Assembly: GCA_964017185.1 (NCBI GenBank)
Contig: OZ024880.1
Coordinates: forward strand, 45,025,071 to 45,089,070
Length of the DNA: 64,000 nt
Source: Rugalucina vietnamica
Lineage: Eukaryota; Mollusca; Bivalvia; Lucinida; Lucinidae
Direction: 5' to 3'
Shown here: in pieces, positions 34,722 to 45,469 of the stretch
How positions within the stretch are numbered: the stretch's first letter is position 1
Layout: each line of letters opens with the position of its first letter
The notes under the pieces: generated by a model
What the model saw: the letters and a program-made list of their open reading frames with translations, nothing else
Database searches by the model: none
Told to the model about the DNA's origin: nothing
Translations under genes and position numbers: made by a program

Positions 34722-34870
34722 AGGCTGGGAATTTCGAATTTAAGAAGAAGAAGGATTGTACTATACCTGCAGCGAAAACAAAGTCGCTGATCAGCTGTGC
34801 AGTTACTGCACAGCTGATCTGCTGCTTTGTTTTCGCCTATGCAATGTTGGTTTTCTCATGCGGTAGCTCA
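34722..34870. mobile_element. Hairpin MITE family 2, 3' half
   Basis: The hairpin is intact with stem variant ctgtgcAGTTACTgcacag. The left third is missing. Confidence 0.75.
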
Positions 34871-35095
34871 TTTATCATACTCTTGATTCTTTATTTTTAT
34901 GCCACACTCCACGTAATATTCTATTTGTGAGGTATTTGGAGTATCTGGTAGAGATTCAGTTTCGAGAACAAAATGTGATACATTTCAAATTTATGATATG
35001 TTACAAGATACAAGATCTTTATTACAAATGTTTGGCCCACACATGGGGCATATAAAGACAAGGCATATAATGACAAGACTGCCAAAACATAATAA

Positions 35096-35330
35096 ACATC
35101 AGGGAAACATCTCCATACGAAAGCTACCCCAGATTTGCACCTTACATATAGTAAAAATGGGGGAAATCAGGGGTAGGTATTGAATTATCAATTTGTATTT
35201 ATTAATCCATAAAATCAAATATTGTGGGTATCTGTTATCATCGATTCAATTAGGTGATCATAACAGATAGTCAAAATACTCACTTACTTACTCAATGTAC
35301 ATTTTTAATAGAAACCTCGTATCTCTGGCG
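35096..35330. mobile_element. Foldback MITE family 1, old relative
   Basis: The layout is the same (atattgtgggtatctgtta ... taacagatagtc), but the tip is AT-rich and the sequence is strongly diverged. Confidence 0.4.
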
Positions 35331-35879
35331 TATATGAGGGTCTGGATGGGGTATAATGATTAATGAATAATGGCCTAAAAATTTTAATGAGAGTGAATAA
35401 AGAGCAAAAAAAATAATGATTAGTGAATAATGAGGTCCTAAAGAATAATGAATAAATGTAAATCTTTAATGAATAGTAGAATAATATAATGAATAGTGAA
35501 TAATAACATTTAAAGAATAATGAATATGCTAAAATTTGGCTATGGGATTGTCTTAGAGGGCCTCCCTGACATTCCAGAATTTCATTTTTTTCTGGGGTCT
35601 GGACGCATCCAGACCCCATTTAGTTCAAATGTTGTATTCATATTTCAGAAATCCTTGAATGTTTAGAAAGACTTATGTCTGGAAGCCAAGCATGTAGCCC
35701 TGGGCTCACCTCATGGATCAATTGGAAAGGAAATGTGTCATTTGAAGGCAGAAAAAAAAAATAAATCATTCTGGATATTTACTGAGCCAGATTATATTTC
35801 AATATTTATATTTTATTGCAATCGCCCTAGATGAAAGTATCTTTCTTGATGTTCTTCATTTCCCAATGAAAAACATTAA

Positions 35880-36060
35880 GTCACGTGATCTAGAGGCCAC
35901 GCCTATGGGCGGGGCGACGTCAAAACCCATCCAGTGACGTTGTTTGTTTACTCTTGTGGTCGTGACGTTGGTCGCGTATCGCCATGACGTTAGGCGCGAA
36001 AATTTGACGTTTTGGCTGTTCGAAAATTACGTTAAGTCGGATTTAATGTCAAATAACATG
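35880..36060. other. Cluster of TGACG motifs
   Basis: cgacgtcaaaa, agtgacgttg, cgtgacgttgg, atgacgttagg and ttgacgtttt fall within about 140 bp, next to a cacgtgat. They resemble CRE/ATF half-sites. Function is not shown. Confidence 0.4.
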
Positions 36061-36127
36061 AAAATTAGCGGTGATGCGCACTTAAAAATCTGATACTTGA
36101 TTGATAATATAAAATGTAAATATAAGT

Positions 36128-36271
36128 ATTGAAATTCAGATTTTAGCTTTCACTGGATGATGAAAAACATTAGCTACTTTAATGTCTCCGAGAAGCCCTT
36201 CGGGCTTCACATACATTAAAACAGCCTAATGTTTTTCATCATCCAGTGAAAGCTAAAATCTGAATTTCAAT
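36128..36271. repeat. Palindrome with perfect 46-bp arms
   Basis: The left arm starts attgaaattcagattttagc and matches its complement at the right over 46 bases with no mismatch. An inner stem has gaagcccttcgggcttc. Confidence 0.9.
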
Positions 36272-37317
36272 CCTTAACTGATTTGTTTGCTTATGTATAT
36301 GTATTTTCTTCTTATTCTATTACCCCACTTTGTCCTTATTATGTATGTTCCTATCCTATAATGGTGATCTTTTCTGTGGATGGACATCATCTTGCTGTTT
36401 TATATGACGGCAAGATGATATAGTGTCTTTTGCAATCAGAAACAAGGCAGCACTAAGAACGTTAATGCAAATCCATATTGCAATTTATATGGCGCTAGAT
36501 ATTTTTTCCTCGCTCGCTTCGCTCGCTCGGTATTAAAGACACTAATAAAGCACAGATCCATACATCACATAGTACTCCTTTGTTAACTAGTTTACTTAAT
36601 GAAAACAACAGCGTTTTATTATAACTTTTACTCCTGAAGTTACATTTTTTCTTAAATAACCTTTGGTAATCATAATTGAAGAGAAAGGTTCACAGCAAAA
36701 CCTAGGGCGTATTCACTATTTAAGGTGGAGGGGATCATACTCCCAACAGATTTAAAAGGAGATTTGCTAAAAGTTGGGTATACTATTTTGGAAAGTTTCT
36801 ATGAGGCTTTGTGGACTAGCAGAGTATATATGCTTCTCTCAAGATGTTAATATCAAGGTTGCACTCAGCAGTCTACAATTTAATATCATAGAACTAGTCC
36901 CTGTGGCTTGAGATAAGGGATGCCTTAGGTAGGGAACACCTATTTGCTTATGGATATTAGCTGGGTGAAGAAGGCCTGACTAGTAATTGTCATATTTTAA
37001 TGAATAATCGAGCTAATTTTAATGAATAAGCCAAAATTTTAATGACAGTGAATAAATGGCTAAATTTTTAATGATTAGTGAATACCAGGACCCCCCATCC
37101 AGACCCTCGTATATGGAAGGCCAGGGCGACATGCTAGTTGTTATACGCTTGTACATATTATGTTTATTATTGTTAATTAATCCAACATAGTGTAAAACTA
37201 TGATTGTTCTCAATATCCTCCATCGGCTGTTTGCCAAGTTAGTTACAATTTATCATTTTGCAGTACGCTTTTAGCAATTGGCATTTAGCAAATAGCAATT
37301 AGCATGTCGCCCTGGCA

Positions 37318-37450
37318 TCCCATAGGTGTAGTGGTTGAGCCACTTACTCGCATTATACATCGATGATTCTAGGTTTGACCCAAGGGTTCTCCGGTCTTTC
37401 GGCCGAGGCGCGGTTTTGTATGTCCATAGCATTGGATGGGGCGTTAAACC
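37318..37450 (+). mobile_element. SINE with tRNA-like head
   Basis: ggtgtagtggttgagccact and ggtttgacccaagg give box A and B-like motifs. It ends ggcgttaaaccacaagtc. Confidence 0.5.
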
Positions 37451-37921
37451 ACAAGTCAGCCACCAAACATTCTTCTATATGAAATCAATTGATCGACCCT
37501 CGTATTTTGTAAGGCGTCCCGCAGTATGACACAGCCAGGCGATCGATTTCGATCTTAATGTTTAGACGGAATGTTAACAATACTTAACACCAAGATTACA
37601 ATCAGTTTACCTTAAGGTATGTGTTATTTTTACTATGATAAACACATGTGTTAATAGTGAAAAATGGACAAGTTTGTGACAAAAACAATGAATACAGTGT
37701 GATTTTATTCTACGTCATTCAGTGAATTCGTTTTACATCAGCGTGGGTAGAAAAAGGTAAGCAAATACAATATGCAAATGAATCATATCTCGTCAAACAA
37801 GTGTTAAGGTGTATTAAACAGTGTATTAAACAAATATTAATATGTCTTTAAATTGCAATGTATAGTAGTAACCAAAAATTCTTTTCTTGATAATCCTCGT
37901 GTAAGTTTATTATTCCATATA

Positions 37922-38109
37922 TGAGCCGCCAACAATCTGCATAGGCGAAAACAAAGACGCAGATCAGCTTCGCTACTCGGATAGTACAATTCCTCTTCTA
38001 CCTAAATCCGAAATTTCAAGCTTCTAGCTCTTTTCTGTGTTTGTACAGGCCGGTTTGTGTTGGACCTGTTCGGAAACCACATTGTTGGTTTTCCCACGAG
38101 GCGGCTCAT
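37922..38109. mobile_element. Hairpin MITE family 2, copy with half hairpin
   Basis: Both termini are present, but the stem lost its second half (gatcagcttcgctactcgg). Confidence 0.8.
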
Positions 38110-38213
38110 ATTTCATCATCAAAGGGATATTTCATTTTATACACGGTAAGTTTTGTGCAGATTCGGCGATTACTTTTTCCTCCTTTACTTTTATTTTAAG
38201 AAACTTGTGTAGT

Positions 38214-38475
38214 TGATTTTGTGTTTTACGTCCCACTCAACAGCTAAGGACATATGGAAACGGTGCATCGGTCCTACGTCTCACCTGAAGTACTTGAGAG
38301 CCCATAATCACACCGTAGACCACGAACCCTGTTTTGTTCTCCCGGATACAATAACCATCAGGCCATTGTTACCAACGGTCTCTTGGTTTACACGTATTGT
38401 AACTGCTTCCGTGAGGCTTGTCAAGGTATTTGACCGGTACCTGGGTACAGGCGACGTACCGATCTGACCCGGGCC
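38214..38475 (-). mobile_element. SINE-like tail fragment
   Basis: ttttacgtcccactcaacag resembles the SINE A tail. The rest, ending near cgacgtaccgatctgaccc, is not matched elsewhere. Confidence 0.35.
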
Positions 38476-38546
38476 AGTTGTTCTGTAAGCACTGGTTAAA
38501 TACCAACGGCCTGGTGGTTGTTGTTACTGCTTCCGTGAGGTTTGCC

Positions 38547-38587
<41 letters not shown>

Positions 38588-38745
38588 AAAAATTGAAAAG
38601 CAGTAAAAATTGAAAGTTGATATTTTCAATATTTATGCTCAAAACATTGACTGTGGGTACACGTTAGAACCGCCTCGGCGAGGCGGCTCTAACGAGTACC
38701 AACAAACTATGTTTTGGATGTATACCCCTGCAACCCCCAGTTTTG

Positions 38746-39139
38746 TTTGTATTGTACTGAGGCTTCACGTCCCAGTCAGTTTTCAGTCATGTCGGGACGG
38801 AGCCAACGCTTCTTGGGTTTAGCCAGTACTGTAGTGGGTTGTGTCTTGCTCAAGGACACAACACGGCACCGCCTGTGGGGATCGAACCCAGGGCCAGTGA
38901 TTTTTTTTACCCACGCATCCTGCATCTTTTACTTAGTATCTTATTTCTGGGATGCAAAGTTTTAATTTTGGTGGGTCCCAGGATGCGATGATTTTGCAGA
39001 TTTGCAATGAATAAGAGTGTATTTGACTCGTAAGTTGGGAGCTGGACCCATTGATATTGAATCCAGTGATTTCCCAGGGCCCATAGTCTCAAAATTGTAT
39101 TAAACAAATCACTGCAGGACCTCTAGATTCGAAGTCCGA
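38746..39139 (-). mobile_element. SINE family A copy split by another element
   Basis: Tail at 38746 (tttgtattgtactgaggct), tRNA-like box B at 38879-38890, interrupted at 38895-39114, then resumes aggacctctagattcg. Flanked by a 16-17 bp duplication (tgcaaccccagttttg). Confidence 0.8.
38895..39114. mobile_element. 220-bp element with CAGTGATTT inverted ends, inside the SINE
   Basis: The left end cagtgatttttttt pairs with aaacaaatcactg at the right. A CAGTG start is typical of hAT-type elements. I could not confirm an 8-bp duplication. Confidence 0.6.
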
Positions 39140-39198
39140 TGCAACCCCAGTTTTGCTGTTTAAAAGTGGGATATTTAGTGTATACTTTTCATCGCTGA

Positions 39199-39984
39199 TG
39201 TGAAGGTATAGTCTATATTACAAAACAAGCACTCTAACTTCACACTTTCTGCTATAAGGAAAGGGAATTTTTGTTGATTTATATGCACCTTTTTTACTTT
39301 TGTATTTTTTATTTGTAGCAATCGTCAGACCACTATGCAAACAAATCGATATTCGAAACCTGACACATTCAAAAGCTTTCACTTGTTTGTTTGACCAGGG
39401 TTTTGTTCAAACATATCTATTGAATACAAAGAAACACTTCAAAGGTTTTACATTTAGATATGTTAGATGAAACAGAAAACAGAAACATGTATGTTGTTGG
39501 TTTTTGTTAAAACTATTTAGGCTGAAATTATCTCCTTTTATATATATACACACACAAAGGCACATGTTTTTCCGTATGAAAATTAACAAACAAAAAAAAT
39601 GTCTTGTTATTGTGTTTTTTTTATAAGTTTTAGAAGTATAGTGATGAAGTGTATATGCACTCAACTACAAACGTGTGACTGCAGAATGAATAAGAAAAAA
39701 ATAGGAGAAACCATTTCTATAATCTAGAACGCGAGCCTTGAATAAATAATAAAGGCCATTCCATTCCTACTTGATTTTACTTTAAAAGTACGTCTTTGGT
39801 GCATTCGAGTACCATGGGACCACGTGGTAGACTCCGAGAGAGTAGACGGGAATAGTTCCCAACCCTCCCGCGCAACGCAGTCTTGGTCCTTTAGAAAGAC
39901 ATTAACTGTTCCGGCCGAGTATGGTTTAGCCATAATCATTATAATATGATATGAAAGAAACACTATAAAAATGATTGTTTTGAT
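39199..39984. other. No gene identified
   Basis: AT-rich, short ORFs only. The stretch 39770-39850 (gcattcgagtaccatgggac) recurs at 42118-42150, so some of it is repeat. Confidence 0.4.
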
Positions 39985-40050
39985 ATTTTTCTCAGTTTTG
40001 CACAAAGCATCGGTGGTGGTTGCACGTTAGAACCGCCTATTCGCAGTGCG
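39985..40050. mobile_element. Foldback MITE family 1, fragment
   Basis: Contains gcacgttagaaccgcct, then the copy breaks off. Confidence 0.5.
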
Positions 40051-40080
40051 GTAGTAAGTGCTGAAGGAAAAAATGATAAA

Positions 40081-40313
40081 TGAGCCACCGCATGGAAAAA
40101 TCAACAATCTGCCTAGGCGAAAACAACGGCGCAGATCAGCTCCGGGGATCAGCTTCGCGGTATTAAACAGCGAATCTGATTAGCACCGTTGTTTTCGCTG
40201 CGGATAGAACATGTCCTCTACTTTTTAAATCCAAAATTTCCAGCCTCTAACCATCTTCTGTGTCTGTACAGCCCGGTTTATGTCGGACCTGGTCGGAACC
40301 CAAATTGTTGGTT
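40081..40313. mobile_element. Hairpin MITE family 2, copy
   Basis: Starts tgagccaccgcatgg. The right end is cut at ttgttggttc. Confidence 0.75.
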
Positions 40314-40416
40314 CAAATAATGTATACCCCAGTTCACACGTGTAGAGATTGACAGTTATTCTGGTTACATTCCGTAAACATTCCGTAAACTATGATATGT
40401 TGCTTGGGAAGAGATT

Positions 40417-40531
40417 TGAGCCACTGCGTGTGAAAACCAACAATTTGGGATTCCGACAAGGTCCTACACAAACCGGCCAGTACAGTCACAGAAGTTGACA
40501 CTTTGGATATAAGTAGCAGAGGAATCTGCTT
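40417..40531. mobile_element. Hairpin MITE family 2, 5' half
   Basis: It starts ttgagccactgcg and stops at gcagaggaatctg, where a different palindromic sequence begins. Confidence 0.7.
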
Positions 40532-40650
40532 TTAATATATTATCAGTAAATGATGGTATATTATCATCCGCTAGTTTAAAAGCAGATCTCCAGCGGGCAC
40601 ATGACGGTCATTCTGACGTCATGTGCCTGCTGGGTCAGGTCTTAATTCTT
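40532..40650. repeat. Two adjacent imperfect palindromes
   Basis: tctgcttttaa pairs with ttaaaagcaga, then cagcgggcacatgacg pairs with cgtcatgtgcctgctg. Confidence 0.6.
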
Positions 40651-41124
40651 AATCCAAAACTACAAGTATTAGTAGATCTAGTTGACAAATGTATATTAGA
40701 TTAATTACAGCTGGGGAACTCTAACTATGGCCAACATAACACCTAAGTTCTTTCTAATGTTGCAAACAATCTATATAAATTCATTGATGAGTTGTTGACT
40801 TCTTTGTGAAGTAGTGAAGAGATTACTCTATCAACTTGCCAACATAGAAATAATCTTCCTGACAATTTTCATGTGGTGATTGATTTATAAAGCAGTTATA
40901 TGGGTATACAATTGAAATCAGCAGATTTGGCCACCTTTTGTTGGTTCTCTTCAGGGCTGACCAGAGCAATTTGCAATTGATTTGGATTGATGAAAAGTAG
41001 GAAATTTAAGTTTGGCCACCCTAACCAATTTAAAGATTAAGAAGTCTTAGAAGGACCATTCAGTTACTTTGCCCATAGTTTGTCTACTTTTGGTGTAACT
41101 ATTTTTTTATCTTCCCTTTTCAGA

Positions 41125-41215
41125 CTAAAGAAGTTGCAAGGCTCTTAAAATAATAGAACGGCTTCATAGATTTATTGATATCGGTCATCCATTGTATGGT
41201 GTCTATCAATCAGAG
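41125..41215 (+). other. Diverged copy of the exon-like block
   Basis: It shares the 'agaagttgcaaggctctt' start and the 'tgtatggtgtc' part with 43070-43151. It keeps the acceptor (cccttttcag) and a donor (gag/gtagga). Short in-frame stops rule out a long coding exon. Confidence 0.25.
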
Positions 41216-41228
41216 GTAGGAATCAAAA

Positions 41229-41232
<4 letters not shown>

Positions 41233-41269
<37 letters not shown>

Positions 41270-41310
41270 CAATTAATTGTATGGTGTCCATTGAAGTAAG
41301 AAATTTATAA

Positions 41311-41367
<57 letters not shown>
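41233..41367. repeat. Two (CT)n tracts
   Basis: Tracts at 41233-41268 and 41315-41367 are separated by a copy of ttgtatggtgtc. Confidence 0.9.
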
Positions 41368-41368
<1 letters not shown>

Positions 41369-41688
41369 ATCCCTGCCCATGATAAATGTTTTAAAAAATG
41401 TCAAGTCATCCATGTAAGTTAGAGTTAAAGTATCGAGTAGAAAAAAGAAAGCGAGTCGAAGACCAAGAGGTCTTCAACTAACTAATTTTACAAAAACTTC
41501 TGAGGAAAAACAGAAAAGTCATACTACTACAAGCTATTGTAGAGTGGCACGCCAATTTTGGGTAAAAACTCAATAAAATGGACACAACGTCCCGATGTGA
41601 CCATAGCCTTTGTGTTGGACGTTAAGATTATGTTTAAAACGAATGATATGCACTCGGGTGACTGAAGAGGAAAATGGTATAAATAAAA

Positions 41689-41915
41689 TGAGCCGCTGCA
41701 TAAGAAAACCAACAATCTACATATGCGAAAATAAAGCCGCAGATCAGCCGTGCAGTAACTGATCAGCTGATCGGCGTCTTTGTTTTCGCTCCATAGATAG
41801 TGCAATACCTCTTCTTCTTAATCCAACATTTTATGGTTCTAGCCTGTTCCTGAGGCCAGTTTGTATCGCACCTGGTCGGAAACCCAAATTGTTGGTTTTC
41901 CCATGCACAGGCTCA
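41689..41915. mobile_element. Hairpin MITE family 2, copy
   Basis: Full length, inverse orientation, tgagccgctgca to cacaggctca. Confidence 0.8.
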
Positions 41916-42620
41916 AATAATGAATGATAAAATAATTAGCAGAGGGCCTGATGCTGAAGCCATTTTTCAGGTCCCCGGAAACGCGAGTTAAATAAATAAT
42001 AAAGGTCCTTCCTTCTTGTTGTTTTTACTTGTTGTTCTTAAAACAACAACAAAAAAAAAGAAAACAAAAGAAAAAAAAGAAAAAGAAAAAAAAAAGAAAA
42101 GAAAAAAACGTCTTTGGTGCATTCGAGTACAAAGGGAGCACGTTGCTAGACTCCCGGGGAGAGATGACGGGGTCCCACCCATTTATTGTCTGGAGGAAAG
42201 TTCTTCTGTTCTTGATCTATGAATAAGTCCATGTCCATGTAATAGACATTTATTTCAACTGTTAAAGAACAGCCTCTATCTAGCATACACACAAACAAAT
42301 ATTTCTGAAGAAAAAAAAAGAAATACTATATAACCTAGTTGACCCAGGGAACAACTTTATCGGGATGTTGGCATTTGTTTCATTGTTCAGTCATGTAAAC
42401 TGAATGTTAGGTGACATTCCATAAAATATGATATGTTGTTCAGGAACAGATTTAAGTTTTCGTTGAAACAGGATCTATTTCGCATTTAAATGCAAATAAG
42501 ATAATGTTATTTTATCATCTCATAAATCACTGTTGAATGCATATGAACCATATCATCTCATAAATCACTGTTGAATGCATATGAACCATGGGCTTTGGAC
42601 AAAGCCCTGCACAGAGCTCA

Positions 42621-42864
42621 TGAGCCACCTCGTGAGAAAACCAACAATATGCATATGCGAAACCAAAGGCGCAGATCAGCTTCGCAGTAATTGCGAAGCT
42701 GATCAGCGCATTTGTTTTCGCGACACGGAAAGTGCAAAAATCCCTGTTCTTCTTAAATTCGAAATTTCAAGCTTCTTACTATACTATTTTCTGTGGCAGC
42801 ACAGCCCGGTTTGTCTTGGGCCTGTTCAAAAACCACATTATTGGTTTTCTCATAAGGTGGCTCA
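42621..42864. mobile_element. Hairpin MITE family 2, copy
   Basis: Full length, inverse orientation. Loop cgcAGTAATTgcg keeps pairing. Confidence 0.85.
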
Positions 42865-43069
42865 TTTATTTGCAAACAGACGGCCGGAATATAGGGGGCA
42901 AGTATTCTTTTTACCTGATTGAATCACGGTGCGGTTGTGAAATTCTGGAAATTTGCAAGCCTCTGACACACTGTTTTAGTAGTTGACAAAAATATATATT
43001 AGCTAGTCAAGACACAACTCAAATGTATCATTCTTTGTATATATTGTGTTCAACATTTTCCCTTTTCAG

Positions 43070-43151
43070 ATAGAAGTTTCAAGGCTCTTGAAATTTAACA
43101 GAAGGACATATAGTTTTCGTAAATCCGTTGTATGGTGTCAGTCGAATTGAG
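43070..43151 (+). other. Exon-like non-coding block upstream of the PTB gene
   Basis: The block starts after cccttttcag and ends at GAG followed by gtgagg, so it has both splice signals. All frames contain stops, so any exon here would be UTR. A diverged copy with the same two splice signals lies at 41125-41215. A (CT)n tract follows each copy. Whether it belongs to the PTB transcript is inference from position. Confidence 0.3.
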
Positions 43152-43157
43152 GTGAGG

Positions 43158-43159
<2 letters not shown>

Positions 43160-43238
<79 letters not shown>
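43160..43238. repeat. (CT)n tract upstream of the PTB gene
   Basis: About 39 CT units. Arg-Glu frames across it are artefacts. Confidence 0.95.
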
Positions 43239-43241
<3 letters not shown>

Positions 43242-43917
43242 TAATAATAATATTTTTGTGGTAAGCAGAATATCAAACATTACATATAAACTTAATATAA
43301 TGAACATTCTCAGTACCTCAGTACACAAGGAAACGCAAAATGTGCATTGGATCTGTAGTTATCTATAGTTTCTTATTGGCTTCGGGATATGCACGATAGT
43401 TAGCGTGTCCGATTTGTATATGTTATAGACAGACAGACAATTGTTAAAGCAAAGCAGTAGAAATATGCATTAAGTACTGGCAACAAGCTAGGAGACCGTC
43501 CCAACATGACCCTGGCTATTGACCATGGACATTTTAGCAATAACTCAAATAAACAACGATCGTTTTATGTCACAAGCCTGGTCATACAAGACATACATGT
43601 ATTTCGTCATGACGCGGTCCACATTTTTGATTTGCTGCGAAGATAAACATATTGTAGATAAAACAAATTGACAGATGCTATAAAACAGAAAATGAGAAAA
43701 GATAAAAATCAGTGGACTAAATCACACATATGCACATGTGCACATAACGTTACAGATTGAATAAATACAAAATCCACGGGCGTGAAAACCTGAGTCGTCG
43801 TCCGAGTCATTGTACATGCCAATCTCTGTCTCCCGAGTATACTGACGGTCATATCATGAATCTGTCTGGAAGAAAAGGTTGTACATTTTGATTTACCCAC
43901 GTGAAGTCTCAAAAATA

Positions 43918-43931
43918 CTTTCATTTCAGAT
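43918..43931 (+). promoter_or_regulatory. Probable splice acceptor in the 5'UTR of the PTB gene
   Basis: A pyrimidine-rich ctttcatttcag lies directly before the seven bases that precede the ATG at 43938. It implies an upstream non-coding exon. Candidate upstream exons are the duplicated exon-like blocks at 43070-43151 and 41125-41215. No TATA-like promoter was identified. Confidence 0.5.
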
Positions 43932-43937
43932 CTTGAT

Positions 43938-44900
43938 ATGTCGATAAACGGCGGAGAGTCCGATTCGTCGGCGTCGGGTTCTGCATTGTCGAACGACGTT
44001 AATGTCGACGAAGACCCGACATTTCAGATCGAAAATGACGATACGACTTTTGAGGAAGCGATCGGTATGCTGGATGAAATGAAACTAGAACCCGACTCAA
44101 ATGTACCTGAAATGGATGAACATGAAATCGAGACTGGTTCAGTTGGTGCAGATTCTACCGGAAGTCAAAAGGATGGATCAGAAAGTGGAAAAGAAGACGA
44201 AGCGAAATCGAAAGGTGTGAAAATCGTGTCAGAAAAAGGGGACGGAGATGGGAAAAGACCTCAAAAAGTCGAAAAGAAAATCACAATGTTTGATAGGTTG
44301 AAAAGATTAACAAGATTCGATAAGTCCCCAAAGGCGCAAACGAAGTCGAATTTTTCCAAATTCAGGGGCGTTAAAGTGGACAAACTGCCAGCTTGTTTTG
44401 TGGGGAAATACCTCGGTAAGAGGGATGTTAAAGGTTTGTTTGGCCTTCAGCATGTACGGAAGCCTGTCGATGCCATGATTGCCAAGGTTAAGGAGGATTT
44501 GTTAGAAATGGACCGTGTTGAATTGCCATTATGTTACATGATTTTCTCTTCCAAAGGAATTGACATTCGTCCACATAAGGGGAACAAAGTCACACAAGGG
44601 GTAGATTGGTGCATGTATCCCATTGATTTCATTTCATATGGTGTACAAGACATGAAATACTGGAAAGTATTTTGCTTTATTGTTGTCAACGAACTTTCTT
44701 CTCGACAAAAGAAAATGGAATGTCACGCGGTTTTGGCCGATTCAACGCAAAGCGCACGCAAAATGGCGCTTGCGCTAGGAGCCTGTTTTCAAGTGTATAA
44801 AAAGAAACTAAATGCGCAGGGCAAGTTCCATAATTTTCAAGTGGAACTCAGGCCCCCGGATGAGCTTGCAAATGATCTAGAAAAAGATTGTGATGTTTGA
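43938..44900 (+). CDS. PTB/PID-domain protein, intact single coding exon
   Basis: The 320-codon ORF is intact. Residues 1-110 are acidic and serine-rich and probably disordered. Residues 111-150 are basic (for example FDRLKRLTRFDKS). Residues about 150-292 read as a phosphotyrosine-binding domain: a first strand with a YLGK motif (158-161), a central GIDIRPHKG segment, then MECHAVLADS (260-269) and an amphipathic C-terminal helix ALALGACFQVYKK. The YLG...CHAV spacing is like the PID_2 class, known from FAM43 and PID1 adaptors, so a cytoplasmic adaptor role is inferred. Binding partner and orthology are unknown. The ATG is the first Met after an acceptor-like ctttcatttcag ending at 43931, so a 5'UTR intron is likely. 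An antisense SINE begins within a few bases of the stop. Domain call is confident; FAM43 versus PID1 assignment is not. Confidence 0.85.
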   Translation: MSINGGESDSSASGSALSNDVNVDEDPTFQIENDDTTFEEAIGMLDEMKLEPDSNVPEMDEHEIETGSVGADSTGSQKDGSESGKEDEAKSKGVKIVSEKGDGDGKRPQKVEKKITMFDRLKRLTRFDKSPKAQTKSNFSKFRGVKVDKLPACFVGKYLGKRDVKGLFGLQHVRKPVDAMIAKVKEDLLEMDRVELPLCYMIFSSKGIDIRPHKGNKVTQGVDWCMYPIDFISYGVQDMKYWKVFCFIVVNELSSRQKKMECHAVLADSTQSARKMALALGACFQVYKKKLNAQGKFHNFQVELRPPDELANDLEKDCDV

Positions 44901-44905
44901 ATGAT

Positions 44906-45133
44906 GTTTGTTTGTTTGTTTATTTGTTTGATTTAAGATTTAATGTCGCAGTCAACAATTTTTCAATCATTTCGGGACGGGGCCACCGCTTCCTTGCGAT
45001 TAACCAGTATTTTGGGGAGTTAATGTGCCTGTCTCACGGACAACACCTGTGGCACGTTGCCGCCACCGGGGATCGAGCTTAGGACCTCTCGATTCAGAGT
45101 CCGATGCGCTACCGGTTACGCCACCACGCTCCC
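44906..45133 (-). mobile_element. SINE family A in the 3'UTR of the PTB gene
   Basis: The (TTTG)n tail begins right after the stop codon. The head with box B (gctcgatccc on the minus strand) ends at 45133. GAATGA is repeated on both sides, and its left copy overlaps the TGA stop. Confidence 0.85.
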
Positions 45134-45469
45134 GAATGACAGAAACTGGACTTGGTAACTTACAAGTATACATGTAGTGAAAACAGATACTGTCATCAAA
45201 CAGTTTCTGTAATCTGTACTATGTCCTAAATCTTATTGTTTTAATGAAAATGGGCCCTGGTCGATAATTATGCTAAAATCCTGTGACGTACCATGGATGT
45301 TTATGACGTCTTTTGCCAGGTGGTTTCAGGTGTAATTTTAAGTGTATTTCATACCAAAGTATTATTACATGTATTCATACAAGAGAGTCATTCATTGTGT
45401 GTGTTTGAGCTTTCTTATAAGTGTGTTCAATACATTAAATATAAACAAAATATTTTGTTTGATTACTAA

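Larger units (their letters stand above)
35331..37114. mobile_element. 1.8-kb element with GAGGGTCTGGATGGGG ends
   Basis: The ends tata(t/c)gagggtctggatg are inverted at 37094-37114. Next to both ends are many taatgaataatg motifs. The middle holds a perfect palindrome (36128-36271) and CRE-like sites. No transposase is seen. Confidence 0.65.
38536..39198. mobile_element. Foldback MITE family 1, copy 7, split by a SINE
   Basis: Left part to 38745, right part from 39140 (tgcaaccccagttttg resumes). The SINE between is flanked by a duplicated 16-17 bp of this MITE. Confidence 0.75.

Noticed and set aside
43095..43328. Arg-Glu repeat ORF
   Set aside because: Read-through of the (CT)n tract.
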